64,000 bases of DNA from Alviniconcha marisindica (lineage: Eukaryota; Mollusca; Gastropoda; Provannidae). Both the position numbers and the translations under genes were made by a program. The DNA lies in NCBI GenBank assembly GCA_018857735.1, contig JABMCL010000340.1, positions 273,501-337,500 of the forward strand, written 5' to 3'. The notes beneath the pieces are model-generated. The model saw only the letters and a list, made by a program, of their open reading frames with translations. It had not been told where the DNA came from and did no database searches. Below, in pieces: positions 1 to 11,860 of this stretch; the stretch's first letter is position 1, and each line of letters begins with the position of its first letter.

Positions 1-54
1 GATTGAAGCCATGAGGGTGTGCAGAGAACCGTGTGACTGATGGGCTGGTTTCAG
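1..54 (+). repeat. Partial upstream copy of a CEP162 exon 5' edge
   Basis: Bases 1-19 repeat bases 54-72 exactly (final G of the acceptor, then ATTGAAGCCATGAGGGTG). The sequence diverges after that, so this is one extra copy of the acceptor-exon junction about 53 bp upstream of the exon used in the model. Only part of it is visible because the window starts here. Confidence 0.6.
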
Positions 55-2549
55 ATTGAAGCCATGAGGGTGGCACACGAGAAGGAGCTGACGCGGATCA
101 GAGCGGAGCAAGCTGTCTACAACTCCACCTCCAAGCTGGCCAGCCTTCAGAGCAGATGCGATTCTCAGGAGGTTGGCTTTTGTTCTGCTATTTTCCTCTT
201 TCTTTCGTTTTCATCTGCTGTGTGAGGATGTTGAAGACCTTGTCGTCTGCTGTCTGTAATGCCGATGATGTTGTCTGTTTTCATCTGCTGTGTGAGGATG
301 TTGCAGACTTTGTCGTCTGCTGTTTGTAAAGCCAATGGCATCTGTTTTCATTTGCTGTGTGAGGATGTTGAAGACCTTGTCGTCTGCTGTCTGTAATGCC
401 CATGATGTCTGTTTTCATCTGCTGTGTGAGGATGTTGAAGATCTTGTCATCTGCTGTCTGTAATGCCCATGATGTCCAGTTTCATTTCCTGTGTGAGGAT
501 GAGATCCAAACACATAAAAGGTTCAAAAGAACGCTATTTGTTTGGACAAAACACAACATGCAAATTTCCAGGGTACTCCCCATTTATCAAGCTACAAAAC
601 AACAGTTTAACAACGGTTTAACAGTTTTACTTGTTTTAGAACGCTAGCAGTCATTCTTGTTTCAGATTTTTGTCTGTGAGGATGATAAAGACCTTGTCAT
701 CTGCCGTCTGTAAAGCCAATGACATTGCATGTTTTCATTTGCTGTTTGAGGATGATAAACACCTTGTCATCTGCCGTCTGTAAAGACAGTGACGTTGTCT
801 GTTGTCATTTGCTGTGCGAAGATGTTGAAGACCTTGCATCTACCGTCGGTAAAGTGAGTGACGTTATTGCCACCCTCTGTCATCCATAAGGCTGATGAAG
901 TCATCTTTGTCATCTGTTGTGGGTTTTGTCTGTCCCAGGTGATGGTGCAGCACCTGCAGCGGCAGCTGGCACAGCGAGATGCGGAGCTGGAGCAAATGGC
1001 AGCACTGAAGAAGCGGGAGGCGGAGCTCCGGCAGCAAGTCGACCAACTGCAGGACAAACTGAGAGAAGCCAAGAGAACTCAGGCCCCGGTGTGTGTCACA
1101 CTGTGTGTGCGTGTATGCATGTGTGAGAGAGTGCATGTGTTTGTGTGTGCGTATGTGTGTGTGTGTATGTGCGTGTGTGCATTGCATGCAAGTGTGTGTG
1201 AACTCAAACTTGAAAACTTTATTTTACAAGGATTGTAGTTTAGGTTCAGTCAAAACCTAACAACTAGTCCTTGCTAATGTAAGTACATGTCGTCATTTAT
1301 ATACATATAATCATGAATGAGTAAGTAAAATTTTATACATGAACATTTATACACGGAGCATAAGAACTTCCACACAAAAACATAGCATTTTCATCACCTC
1401 CCCACCCCCACCACCATTTTTATCACTTCACCTTCCCCCAACTACATACCACCATTTTTATCACCTCCCACCCCACCCCCATTTTCATCACCCCTTCATC
1501 CACCCTCCATCTCCACCATTTTGGTCCTCACTTCCCTCCCCACCATATCCCTTCATACTCACCTCCCCTCACCCCCTTATCACCACCTTCCTCCCACCCC
1601 ATTTTCAGTCACCTCCCCCTCCCCCCCCTTATCACCTACCCCCCCCCCTTTATCACCTCACCTTCCCCCCATTTTTATCACCTCACCTTCCCCCTCCTCC
1701 CCCATTTTTATCACCTCACCTCCCCATTTTATCACCTCCCTCCCCCCTTATCACCTCACTTTTCCCCCTCCCTACCCATTTTTATCACCTCACCTCTCCC
1801 CCCCCCCCATTTTTATCACCTCACCTCCCCCCATTTTATACTCACTTCCCCCTCTACCCCCATTTTTTACTCACCTTCCCCCTCCCTACCCCCATTTTTA
1901 TCACCTCACCTTCCCCTTTATCACCTCCCTTCCCCCATTTTTATCACTCACCTTCCCTCCTCCCTACCCCATTTATCACCTCACCTCCCCCCTCCCCCAT
2001 TTTATCACTCACCCCACCACCCCATTTACATCACCTCCCCCCATTTTTCCATATTTCATTTTCACACAGCACCTCCCCCCCCCCCCCCATTATCACTCAC
2101 CTTCCCCCCCACCCCTTTCACACCACTCTTAGTTTTCATTTCCTCCCTCCTTCCCCCCCTCCTCCATCCCCCCCTCCATTTCCCTCCCATCCCTCCCCTA
2201 AATATAATTTTTATCACCCCACCCACCATCCCAAACCCCCGCTTTCACCACCTCACTCTTCCCTTGGTCTCCCCTGCAGGAAATGAGGCACTACGAAGTG
2301 CTGGAGGAGAAGATCAGCCGCCTGACGGAGCGGCACAGCAAGCGGGAGCAGGAGCTGGAGGCACTGGTGCGCAGCTCCCAGCGCATGGCCTCCCAGGACC
2401 TGGTGGAGGAGGCCGCGCGCTGGAAGAAGATGGTGGAGGCCAAGAACCTGGAGATCTGCAGGTTCCGCGAGGAGCTGGACTCCATCCTCAGCGTGCTGAG
2501 GGAGCTGCAGCGGCAGGGTGTCAAGCTCCCGTACGTCATGTCGTCATAG
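55..2549 (+). CDS. CEP162: CEP162-like centrosomal protein, last three exons (5' partial)
   Basis: Exons 55-171, 939-1088 and 2280-2549 join in phase 0 and encode the last 178 residues, ending at TAG 2547-2549. Acceptors are TTTCAG, GTCCCAG and CCTGCAG; donors are GAG|GTTGGC and CCG|GTGTGT. The protein is continuous charged coiled coil (for example 'LEEKISRLTERHSKREQELE') and ends in 'FREELDSILSVLRELQRQGV'. That LDSIL.VLREL.RQGV tail is what I recall from the C-terminus of CEP162/QN1, a microtubule-binding protein of the distal centriole needed for transition-zone assembly and ciliogenesis. The family call rests on recall of that tail, since no search was possible; another centrosomal coiled-coil protein is the alternative. 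Both introns are almost wholly low-complexity or tandem repeat, and a 33-bp minisatellite starts at the stop codon. Possible AATAAA signals lie at 4375 and near 5290. Confidence 0.65.
205..905 (+). repeat. Degenerate ~65-75 bp tandem repeat filling a CEP162 intron
   Basis: About eight copies of a unit containing 'TTTTCATCTGCTGTGTGAGG' followed by 'CCTTGTCGTCTGCTGTCTGT' fill most of the intron 172-938. The array is interrupted at about 502-672 by a dispersed element. The last degenerate copies reach the acceptor of the next exon. Confidence 0.75.
502..672 (+). mobile_element. Dispersed 'CACATAAAAGGTT' foldback-family copy
   Basis: It starts with GATCCAAACACATAAAAGGT and ends with GTTTTAGAACGCTAGCAGTC. 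The same two end sequences recur near 33081, 42120-42450, 48210, 60830 and 62400. It sits inside the tandem array of the CEP162 intron. It has no coding capacity. The class is uncertain. Confidence 0.6.
1385..2275 (+). repeat. ~890 bp almost G-free C/T/A tract (degenerate minisatellite)
   Basis: Repeated variants of CCATTTTTATCACCTCACC followed by C runs fill the second CEP162 intron up to the acceptor at 2279. The near absence of G leaves long open frames with a proline/serine composition that are artefacts. The unit resembles the polypyrimidine tract just before the next exon (CACCACCTCACTCTTCCC). Confidence 0.85.
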
Positions 2550-3410
2550 CGATGGGCTGTGGGTTGAGGGGCGTGGTCTGAACTTCATGTCATCATAGCG
2601 ATGGGCTGTGGGTTGAGGGATGTGGTCACAGAGGCGTAGGTTCTGAGAGTTTGAACTTGATGTCGTCATAGCGATGGGCTGTGGGTTGAAGGACGTGGTC
2701 ATAGTGATGGGCTGTGGGTTGAGGGACGTGGTCATAGCGATGGGATGTGGGTTGAGGGACGTGGTCATAGCGATGGGATGTGGGTTGAGGGACGTGGTCA
2801 TAGCGATGGGATGTGGGTTGAGGGACGTGGTCATAGCGATGGGATGTGGGTTGAGGGACGTGGTCATAGCGATGGGATGTGGGTTGAGGGACATGGTCAT
2901 AGCGATGGGATGTGGGTTGAGGGACGTGGTCATAGCGATAGGCTGTGGGTTGAGGGACGTGGTCATAGTGATGGGCTGTGGGTTGAGGGACGTGGTCATA
3001 GCGATGGGCTGTGGGTTGAGGGACGTGGACATAGCGATGGGCTGTGGGTTGAGGGACGTGGTCATAGCGATGGGCTGTGGGTTGAGGGACGTGGACATAG
3101 CGATGGGCTGTGGGTTGAAGGACGTGGTCATAGTGATGGGCTGTGGGTTGAGGGACGTGGTCATAGCGATGGGCTGTGGGTTGAGGGACGTGGTCACAGA
3201 GACATAGGTACTGAGAGTCCAAACTTCATGTCATCATGGCGATGGGATGTGGGTTGAGGGACGTGGTCACAGAGACATAGGTACTGAGAGTCCAAACTTC
3301 ATGTCATCATGGTGATGGGATGTGGGTTGAGGGACGTGGTCACAGCAGGGTGTCAAGCTCCCATACATCATGTCATCATAGCGATGGGTTGTGGGTTGAG
3401 GGACATGGTC
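2530..3410 (+). repeat. 33-bp minisatellite beginning at the CEP162 stop codon
   Basis: About 20 copies of a unit containing GACGTGGTCATAGCGATGGG followed by (C/A)TGTGGGTTGAGG. The first copies overlap the last codons and stop of CEP162 (ATGTCGTCATAGCGATGGGC). A longer piece of the coding end, CAGGGTGTCAAGCTCCCNTA, reappears near 3346 and again near 3483. Because 33 is a multiple of three, several frames stay open; these are not genes. Confidence 0.9.
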
Positions 3411-4200
3411 ATGCAGGCAGAGGTATTGTGCACCTGTCCGTCATGTCATAGAGAAGTGTTGATGGACATAGTCATGCAGGCAGGGTGTCAAGCTCCTGTA
3501 CATCATGTCATAGTAATGGGTTGTGGGTTGAGGAATTTAGTTACAGAGACAGAGATATCGAGCGACTGTACATCATGTCGTGGGTTAAGGGACATAGTCA
3601 TGGAGACAGAGGTATTGAGCGTATGTACGTCATGTCATCGTTGCAATGGTTTGTAGGTTAAGGGACGCAGTCATGCAGTCAGAACATGGTCATGAAGGCA
3701 ATAGTATTAAGTGTCTATATGTCATCAGAACGAAGGGTTGTATTAGAGAGGTGGTCATAGAGGTCAAGATATTGAGCATCCGTACATCTTGCTGCCGTAG
3801 TGAAGGTTTTGTGCAGCAACATGGTCATGGAGGCAATAATATTAAGCATCTTCATGTCATGTCGTCAAAGCACAGGGTTGTGTTAGGGAGGTGGTCATGG
3901 AGGTGAAGATATTGAATGTTTGTACATTTTGCTGTCATAGTGAAGGTTCGTGCAAGAACGTGGTCTGAAGAACTGTCATGGAGGCAGTAGTATTAAGCAT
4001 CTTTACGTCAGGTCATCACAGCACAGGGTTGTCAGGGAGGTGGCCATGGAGGTGAAGATATTGCGCGTCCGTGCATCTTGCTGTCGTAGTGAAGGTGTGT
4101 GCAAGGAGTGCAGTCAACATTTCAAAATGGAGGCAGTGGTATCAAGGTTCCATTCACCATGCCATCGTAGCAAAGAACCATGAGAAGGACACGGTCAACA
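3411..4200 (+). repeat. Degenerate longer-unit tandem repeat downstream of CEP162
   Basis: Roughly 130-170 bp imperfect units with recurring GGTCATGGAGGCAATAATAT and CATCTTGCTGTCGTAGTGAAGG-like segments continue from the 33-bp array. This is probably 3' UTR or downstream flank of CEP162. No coding exon is visible. Confidence 0.6.
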
Positions 4201-6570
4201 TGAAAAAATTAGGCCAAGATGTCAATGTTCTGTATGTCGTGCTGTGGTGATCAAGGGTAGTGAGTAGTACACCATCAACATTCCACATCCCAAACAGAGG
4301 CACAGGCTATCCGTCCACAGCTTCCATGCTTTGTGCCTTTGTTGCAAAGGGTTAACCGAATTCTCACCGCCACAAATAAACGACGATGAAAGCTCAGCGC
4401 TTCAGGTGCCAGTGGACCAAAATCTCAAGTTGAAGGCAGCGGATCTGAGCAGTTTCAGTGACACTTGTGAGTTTTGGGGAGTGAAGTCAGTTCTGGAACA
4501 CTGTGGGCCAGTAACGGTTGGGATACAGTAACAGTGGTGGTTGTAGTAATGCAACCAGTGCTGTTTTTATTTTCAACGGTCAGTTCTCAAGGCAGCACAA
4601 ATCTCTGCTGGTCATTTTTCTTTTGCAAATCAGATTGTCAGTGGACAGATTTCTTTGGCAGTGTCCTGAAAGTAGAAGACCGGTCTTCCAGGCGAGACCC
4701 CAAACCACTGAGGTCCTGCATCAGCCATGCCCATGTTAAAATCAGGGAATTTGATTTCTGTTCTCGTGAATGACTGACTGACGTGTCTTTGATAATGGAA
4801 AGGATACTTTCATTAATACGAGCACTGGTGTGTAAGGTGGTAGTACTCATGAATAATATTTCTGACATCAAACATGTGTAATGGTGTTACACATAAGCAG
4901 TCAAAGTATTTAGTCGTTTTTACAAAGGGGTAGCTGTGATATTATTTATTTACTGTGCCTTTGCATATATATATATATATATATATATATGTTTAACAGT
5001 CAACATTAGAACTTGTAAGAAAGGTTTACTGCTTCGAGTATGTCATGACAAGGATGTAAATATTGTGTGCGTGTGTATGTGCATGCATGCATGCGCATGT
5101 GTGTGTGTTGTGCAAGACAGAGACGGACAAACAGTGGATGGGGACATGTGTGGGCGAGTGTGCATGAAAGATAGACTGGCAGAAGGATGTGAGGGGAGGG
5201 TGTAAAAGGTCAAATAATCCACAAAATACAAACAATGTTACATGTATCAATATCAGTTTTATTTCTCTGATTCACATTTCAATATGGAAAATAAACAAAA
5301 ACCAAAATATCACACTGTCTTGGACTGTTGGCGTTGTGCCATAATCATCTGCTTCTTCTGCGTATTTTGATTTCCTCTTAGAGCCAATTAATACTAACTC
5401 TTGATCACACATATATAACTTTTAGTTTTTGTCAGTTTGAACTCGTTATCCCCCCCCCCCCCCCCCCCCCCCACAAATTTGACAATCACAACAAAAACCC
5501 ATGGTCCAATATTCTTCTCAACTACAGTCTTGATGATTTGCTTCTGAGACATATATTTTGAATTAAAGGGCTCTTGAAATGTGGTGGAATGTGGTACATG
5601 TTGTGTACATGCACTCACAGCACATTTCTAATCCTAACCCTGCATTTCAAGGGTCCATGCAGTTCGTATTGCTGTACCACCTGTACACACTACAGACAAC
5701 ATCCGAAGCTTTTGCATTCTCAATTAGCCAAGAGAAATTGACAGAAACAAAAAGGACAGAAACAAAAAGAAGTCCAGCTCCATGCTGCTTATTTTTTTTC
5801 AAGGCACCTACACTCACAGAATTTATGGATCAAGTCACTTTATGGACTCTCCCGAGCATGTAGACCTGTGCTGTCTTTAAGTGAACTACAGAAATAAAGC
5901 AACATTCTTCCACAGTAGACCAGCGAACCAAAAGTAGATGAAATCAGCCAGCAATCTGCACCAGGCACCTAAGCTACAACATTCAGCAGCTGACAAGAGG
6001 TCAAAACCCAATTACTAACCTAAGCTACAAGCGTTAGACGTTTGCAAAGAACTGTGGCTTTGTTTTCATAAGTTGTGCCAAGTATTTAAGGCAGTCCATG
6101 TTGTCGGTGGAAATGTCAAATTAAAAAAATAATCAATCATAAACAGTCCATGTTGTTGGTGGAAATGTCCAAAAAAAATGTTTCAATTAATCATAAATAT
6201 GTATAGCGCATCACTGATTTTATTCAGTAGAATGGGCGACTGTTCCTTCAAAATCATGCTCCCAAAGAAAAGCGACCCCCCTCTCACCCACAAACAATTA
6301 TTAACCCCCTCTCATCCACAAACAATTATTAACAGTGTCCAGTACACACTGAAATGTCTAATTTCAGTAAAAGGCACAATATATAGGAAGTTAAAGGTAA
6401 GGAACATGTATTCAACTTTCAAAGTGACTGAGGTGTGGAAGGATACTACTTAAAATACTATACGTATGAAATGTAACGAATAAACATCCCCCCTACCCCA
6501 TGAATATGAGCCCAGCATACAATACACATACTCTTGCTGTAATCAAATACACAACAGTGAAAATGCATAA
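4201..6570. other. Gene-free stretch downstream of CEP162
   Basis: I see no exon. It holds an AATAAA at 4375, a short (AT)n at 4964-4990, a TG/CATG tract near 5066-5110, a poly(C) run of about 23 at 5450-5472, a 60-bp near-duplicate at about 6080-6200, and a 28-bp duplication at about 6280-6335. The 3' ends of CEP162 (+) and CEP126 (-) could lie here or further right. Confidence 0.5.
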
Positions 6571-6585
6571 TTAAAGGGGACCAGA

Positions 6586-6875
6586 TGCCAAAATGGGAGC
6601 TGGCCTAAAAATGGAGAAAATTATGCTAATATTTTCGTCTGCAGGCTTATCCCGTTGTTCTATGGATATTCACTCATAAAAGAGAAATACCTTTCTGCTT
6701 CAGATCGGAGCACCTCCGGGTGCAGCCATTTTGGTTCGCTCTTCACCAAGCGAGACCAGAAAAGGTTGGCTCACGACATACTTGATACTTCTGCCACACA
6801 TGCCAGCCTTGTGTGTGGCATCGCTAACAGACTGCTGGACACAAAATGGCAGTTAAAGAGTTTGGTGGTCACAGT
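6586..6875 (+). mobile_element. Dispersed ~300 bp family F1, copy 1
   Basis: It shares an ordered set of blocks with 16718-17030 and 19850-20165: GTTGTTCTATGGATATTCA-like, GGGTGCAGCCATTTTGGTTC, CCAGAAAAGGTTGGCTCACG, and ACACAAAATGGCAG near the end. All three copies have the same orientation. No conserved open frame or tRNA-like boxes are apparent, so the class is unknown. Confidence 0.6.
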
Positions 6876-6894
6876 GTTGTTTCCAAAAGAACAA

Positions 6895-7065
6895 AGTGAT
6901 CACTGCACGGTTTCCAAAAAAGTTGAGTCACCAGGGCACTTTCTGCCTAAAGAGTTTAGTCATCAGGACACAGTATTTCCAAAAGAGCTCAGTTATCAGG
7001 GCGCTGTTTTCAAAACGGTTTAGTCATCAGGACACAGTATTTCCAAAAAGATTTAATCATCGGGA
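6895..7065 (+). repeat. Degenerate ~30 bp tandem repeat
   Basis: Five or six copies of TTTAGTCATCAGGACACAGT followed by ATTTCCAAAA-like sequence, adjoining the F1 copy. Confidence 0.6.
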
Positions 7066-7529
7066 GCTGCTGAATTTTCAAAAGTTTGGTCCTTTCACTA
7101 TTTTGATGGACATGAATGTTCCTCCCACATGTTAATGCCAAAGAGCAGTGCTACAGAACACTTACAACACACAGTTTTGTTGTTTCCTCTGTGGGGAAAA
7201 CATACACACTGATGACTGATGAACACAGACAAAATACCACTACTGAAGTATATCACATTCACCCACAACCCACAATCCTGGAAGCAAACAAAAAAACACA
7301 AACAGCTGAGTTGATGCTCACTTTGCAGTCGCTGTAGCATTTTCTCAGAAAACCCCAAAACAATTTGCAAGAGCCATTGCCAAACCACTTGATAATCTAA
7401 CTATGTATACATGACTTGTGTAGCTCAAAAGCTACAAAATAAACAGGACATGAACTCCTGACAAGACAGGTACCTTCACAGAAAGCTTGCTTTGTACATC
7501 AATACAGAAACTGTAAACTATCTCATGCA

Positions 7530-7720
7530 CTGAAACAGAAACTATTACAGACATTAAAAGAGAAAACTATCAAGTCCATTAAAACAGAAAATATCACAAA
7601 GGAATGCGGACGGAAACACCAAAACAAAACTATTACAGACATTACAAGAGAAAACTATCACGTTCGTTAAAACAGCAAATATCACACAGGAATGTGGACA
7701 GAAACACCAAAAAAAAGACT
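7530..7720 (+). repeat. Two-copy tandem duplication (~90 bp unit)
   Basis: GAAACTATTACAGACATTAA followed by AGAGAAAACTATCA and CAGGAATGTGGACAGAAACACC recurs twice with substitutions. Nothing coding is seen. Confidence 0.65.
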
Positions 7721-7984
7721 GGACGGAATGTCTAAAAAAATGGAAACTGGTTAAACGTCACAATGCAATGCCGGTAAGTCACAATGCTGCAGCAACAGCA
7801 GTGCGTGTGCTGAGTTAACTGCGACATGTGCAGGCAACATAATGGGCTGGAAGTAGATGGCTGTCAATGTGAATGCAATATTGACAGGTGCACCAACAAT
7901 TCCAGGCCCTGAGGTCTCGTACACACTGCACTGTAGAACAGTGACAGTGCCTAGACTGGGTTCAGACTCGGTCAGCAAAGGGTG

Positions 7985-8222
7985 AGGGACTATTTTTGTC
8001 CACTGCATCCAAATCAACACGTGCAGACTCATCACTACCCATCTTGCCTTCAAGTGCACAGAGCACACTAAAGATATTAGCACACATTCAAGATCCCACT
8101 AGTGTGGGGCTATTTTTTCCTCACTGCGTCCGAATCAATGCACGTGCAGACTCGCCAATACCCAGCTTGCCTTCTGCACAGCATGCACTGAAGATATTTG
8201 TACGCATTCAAGAACCCACACT
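7985..8222 (+). repeat. Two-copy tandem duplication (~120 bp unit)
   Basis: Both copies carry CGTGCAGACTC, CCCA(T/G)CTTGCCTTC and AAGATATT, then CATTCAAGA(T/A)CCCAC. Confidence 0.65.
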
Positions 8223-9690
8223 CACTAAATTCAGTAAGAGATGGGGCAAGTGGCTGGTGGAATAGTGGGGCAGCACACAGATACAGTGTAAAAGTAGCAC
8301 TTGATCAGTATGCTCATTGTGGCTCCCACAAAATGAAGGGGCTGAAAACCCCACCTAGTACAGCACAGGTGACATGCTTAAAACACAACCACAGCCATTC
8401 CCTATTCACTCTTTGCAGACCATACAAAACATACTGGCGCAGCTGTGAGTACGGTTTACCATCTCTGTGGTTTATCCGTTAAAAGTACCAAGGTAAATCC
8501 TGACTTAGGCCAAACTTCACATATTAACAATTATCAAATCACAGAAGTGTTGTTTGACTGAAAAGAAACAAGCGTATCACAGTCAGTTCCATGATACCTT
8601 AGGAATGTGAATATATGTTCCCATGACACAAAAAGCCCTTTGTCTCTGCATATTGCAACATGCTACAGAAAAATCTTGTCCGGTTTTCCTGTTGTCTAAG
8701 CCATGTACGTAATGCTCTGTATCACTGATGCAGTGGTCAGAAACATTAAAGCCTTATAAATGACCCAAGTTTCTTCAACTTCACATAATGACTATATAAC
8801 CGATAAAGAAATAACACAGAAATAGTTATAACAAAAAATTTAAAAATCCAGCACACTCTAAAATCACAGCTGAAAGACACAAATAAACCATAAATGAACA
8901 ACGCCCAAAACATACATTATGTAAATAAGCGTTCTTGTCTGATTAGCGTTTTTTAAAAGACAGAGACTGCAATCATTGCTAAAATGCCCCCAAAACATCG
9001 CGTGGTAAGCACATACAGTGTTTCACAACATTCCTAACAAACCCACTGACCACACACACACACACACACTGCTTGAACAGCTGCTCCATCACAACTGTCA
9101 AATATCAACAATGTCAGTGTCTCCCAACCACATCCTTATATCGTGATTCATAATGTAACAAAAGATACATCTTATATGGTTCAGACCCTGACGCAAAGCT
9201 GTACATCTTTAACTGTATGTACAAAATAGCAATAGCAAATGTTATTATCACAGTCAAAGGTCGTGGGAAGCCACAGGTAGTTGTGCAGTTTGTACAAGTG
9301 TTCGTTTAACAAGCTGAGCCACGTTTTTCACAACTTTTAAACATTAATTATTAACACACCACACCACAAATCAACAGAAAAACTGCAGTGAGGGTACCGT
9401 TTATTCCGTTTCTATGTATTCTATTTCTACTTCAGGTTTCTTTCCTTGGGGAGCCCTTTAAAATTTGTGCCACTGTCAGCCAGTCAGACTAGCACTGACC
9501 GTTAGGCAGACTTGCCTTTTCCCCTGCAAGGCAAAAAGGTGAAGCTGTAATACTGGAACATGAGGGCCCACCCAAAAGTGACAGGATCATGCCACACAGA
9601 ATAATAATCAAATAATCATGACGGCCACAATGTTGGGGACAGTACACAACAAATTGTGCAGCAAAAGCAAAAGCAAAAAAAAAAGGAAGT
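8223..9690. other. A/T-rich gene-free stretch
   Basis: Apart from a short (CA)n near 9052-9069, I see no gene, element end or array in this stretch on either strand. Confidence 0.5.
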
Positions 9691-10040
9691 AATGACTGAT
9701 GAGGCATAAAATTTGGCTTAGATCAAAATGTAGCAATAAAAAAAAAAGATTTAAAAAAAAGAAGCAAGTAATCATTGACGAGGCATCATATTTGGCTCAG
9801 GTTGAAATGTAGCAACAACAAAAAAAGAGCCCAACACATCATATTGGCTTAAATCGAAATGTAGCAACAACAACAAAAAGGCAAGCATCAACTGGTAAAA
9901 GCATCACATTAATTTCAATTGAAATGACGACGAAAAACAACAAGAAGCAACTGACTGATTAGGCATCACATTTAAGTCTGGAAGAACTCAGAGCAGAAAA
10001 CAAAACGACAACAGCAACAACAACAACAACAACAAAAACA
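9690..10040 (+). repeat. Degenerate ~65 bp A-rich tandem repeat
   Basis: Four imperfect copies contain GAGGCATCATATTTGGCT and GAAATGTAGCAACAACAA, ending in a (CAA)n tract at about 10013-10040. Confidence 0.6.
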
Positions 10041-10254
10041 AAGTGCAGGTACTTGTCCTCTTTCACACCAGAGCGAGGGTGGGAAGAAGCATCCAGGGCT
10101 CGCGGTTCAATGTCTGTTTGTACAATCATTCCCTATCAGTAAAAACACCTGTTGTATTCAATCTGAGCAGGCTGAACTGTTGGCAAACAAATGCTCCCCA
10201 GAGTACACATAATTTATGGTTTCATCCTTTTTCTTTCCCCTCTCAAGTATCTCC

Positions 10255-10700
10255 GCAAAGGTTGACTGGGCGTAAAACACCAAGTTACTTACTTACTTAC
10301 TTACTCAAGCATTTCCCAGAAGGGCACGCTTCCAGCTTCACACAGCAGTAAGTGAGTAAACTGGTGTTTTATGCCCAGTCAACCCATGTGGTTATATCAG
10401 GGCGATCTTCACACAGCAGTAAGTAAACTGGTGTTTTACGCCCAGTCAACCTGTGTGGTTATATCAGGGCGATCTTCACACAGCAGTGAGTAAACTGGTG
10501 TTTTACGCCCAGTCAACCAGTGTGGTTATATCAGGGCGATCTTCACACAGCAGTGAGTAAATTGGTGTTTTACACCCAGTCAACCAGTGTGGTTATATCA
10601 GGGCGATCTTCACACAGCAGTGAGTGAGTAAATTGGTGTTTTACGCCCAGTCACCCAGTGTAGTTATGCCAGGGCGATCTTCACACACCAGGACAAACCT
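10255..10700 (+). repeat. SINE-tail-derived minisatellite (~66-72 bp) with an inverted copy
   Basis: Five tandem copies of CTGGTGTTTTACGCCCAGTC followed by TGTGGTTATATCAGGGCGATC. At 10258-10290 the same tail occurs inverted (GACTGGGCGTAAAACACCAA), followed by (TTAC)n. The same tail is amplified at 58700-59420 and occurs singly at about 39280. It is the kind of end found on tRNA-type SINEs. Confidence 0.7.
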
Positions 10701-10879
10701 TCACAAGGTCCATACCAGATTTTTTACTTCATTTTCACACAGCAGTACCAACCTTCACAAGGTCCATATCATATTTTTACTTCAGAGTTCCCAAGTTTTT
10801 CTCCCCCAAAATGAACTGTTTTCCCCAGACCAACTGAATGTGAACCAGGTCTGGGATTTTACTTTAAATAAATTCTGCA

Positions 10880-11070
10880 TCTTCCTTTTTTTTTTTAAAT
10901 CATCTATCAGCCCCCCCCCCCCCCCCCCACCCCTTCTGTAATCATAGTTTTATCACTGCTGGAACTGTCGACCATTGCCATGAAATTCCTAAACTTTCCA
11001 AGCTCTTCGACCAGAATGCCCCCTCTCCCTCCCCACCCCCCCCCCCCCCTTTTTTTCTTCTTCTTCTTCC
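10880..11070. repeat. Poly(T)/poly(C) low-complexity block
   Basis: T runs and C runs of about 14-18 at 10884-10896, 10911-10929 and 11036-11056. No gene is visible here. Confidence 0.7.
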
Positions 11071-11599
11071 AGGCCCACATACCAAGGCACCTCAGTTTTT
11101 CCAAACTTTCCCAAATTTGTTGACACCACACGTGCAAAGCCAGCTTCAGTGCAGGCATCTCCGCACCCTTCCCTTCCTGTCTCATTCTGGTCAGTTCCAA
11201 CCCCTGGAGCGGGAAGAGGAACGATTCAGATCGGACCTGATTTCAAGGCCGCAACTGGTCACTGGAGTACCCACAGTCTTTACAATTATGTGCGCAAAGG
11301 CACTCAAAGTTTAACTACCTGTCAAATTTTGATTCCATTCAGAACAGCAAGCTCTGCACCATCTGCTTCACATTACTTGATGAACATGTTGCTCTAGGCT
11401 GGGCTAGCTTGGTCGACTGAAAAATCCTCGGCAGACTGAAAAATCATGTCTGGCCGTTTACAAACATATATGTACACCACTTTATATACAGTCCTAGATC
11501 TACAAATATTGACAGCCATATCTTTATAGATAATATCCATGATAGATCTGACAACAGCCACATTTTCAAAACTTGATCCTGGTCCATGGAATGGTGACA

Positions 11600-11860
11600 G
11601 TGTTACTCATGGCAAAGATGCCATGTTGTGCAGACAACTGCCACACAATGCAGTTGCTATACTGTGCAGACAGCTGTCATACTGTGCTGACATATGCCAT
11701 ACTGCGCAGTTTCATACTGTACAGACAGCTGTCACACTGCGCACGCAGCTGCCGTACTCTCCAATCTTTGTGCGAAGAAGTCACAGCGAACATGGACAGC
11801 TGCCAAAATTGTGCAGACAATCTTTGTGCAACAAAGTCACAGCGAGCATGCACAAATGAA
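11600..11860 (+). repeat. Degenerate ~30 bp tandem repeat
   Basis: Irregular copies of ACTGTGCAGACAGCTGTCAT-like sequence. Overlapping open frames on the plus strand are by-products of the repetition. Confidence 0.55.

Noticed and set aside
1339..2286. 315-residue Pro/Ser/His-rich open frame
   Set aside because: It lies in the G-poor tract where stops cannot form on this strand, inside the intron before the CEP162 terminal exon. The composition is pure repeat.
2674..3207. Open frame of 11-residue repeats (GCGLRDVVIAM)
   Set aside because: It is a by-product of a 33-bp tandem unit; several frames on both strands are equally open and it follows the CEP162 stop codon.
6655..7135. Plus-strand frames of 79-122 residues
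   Set aside because: They lie in the F1 repeat and the adjoining ~30-bp array; the other F1 copies do not keep the frame.
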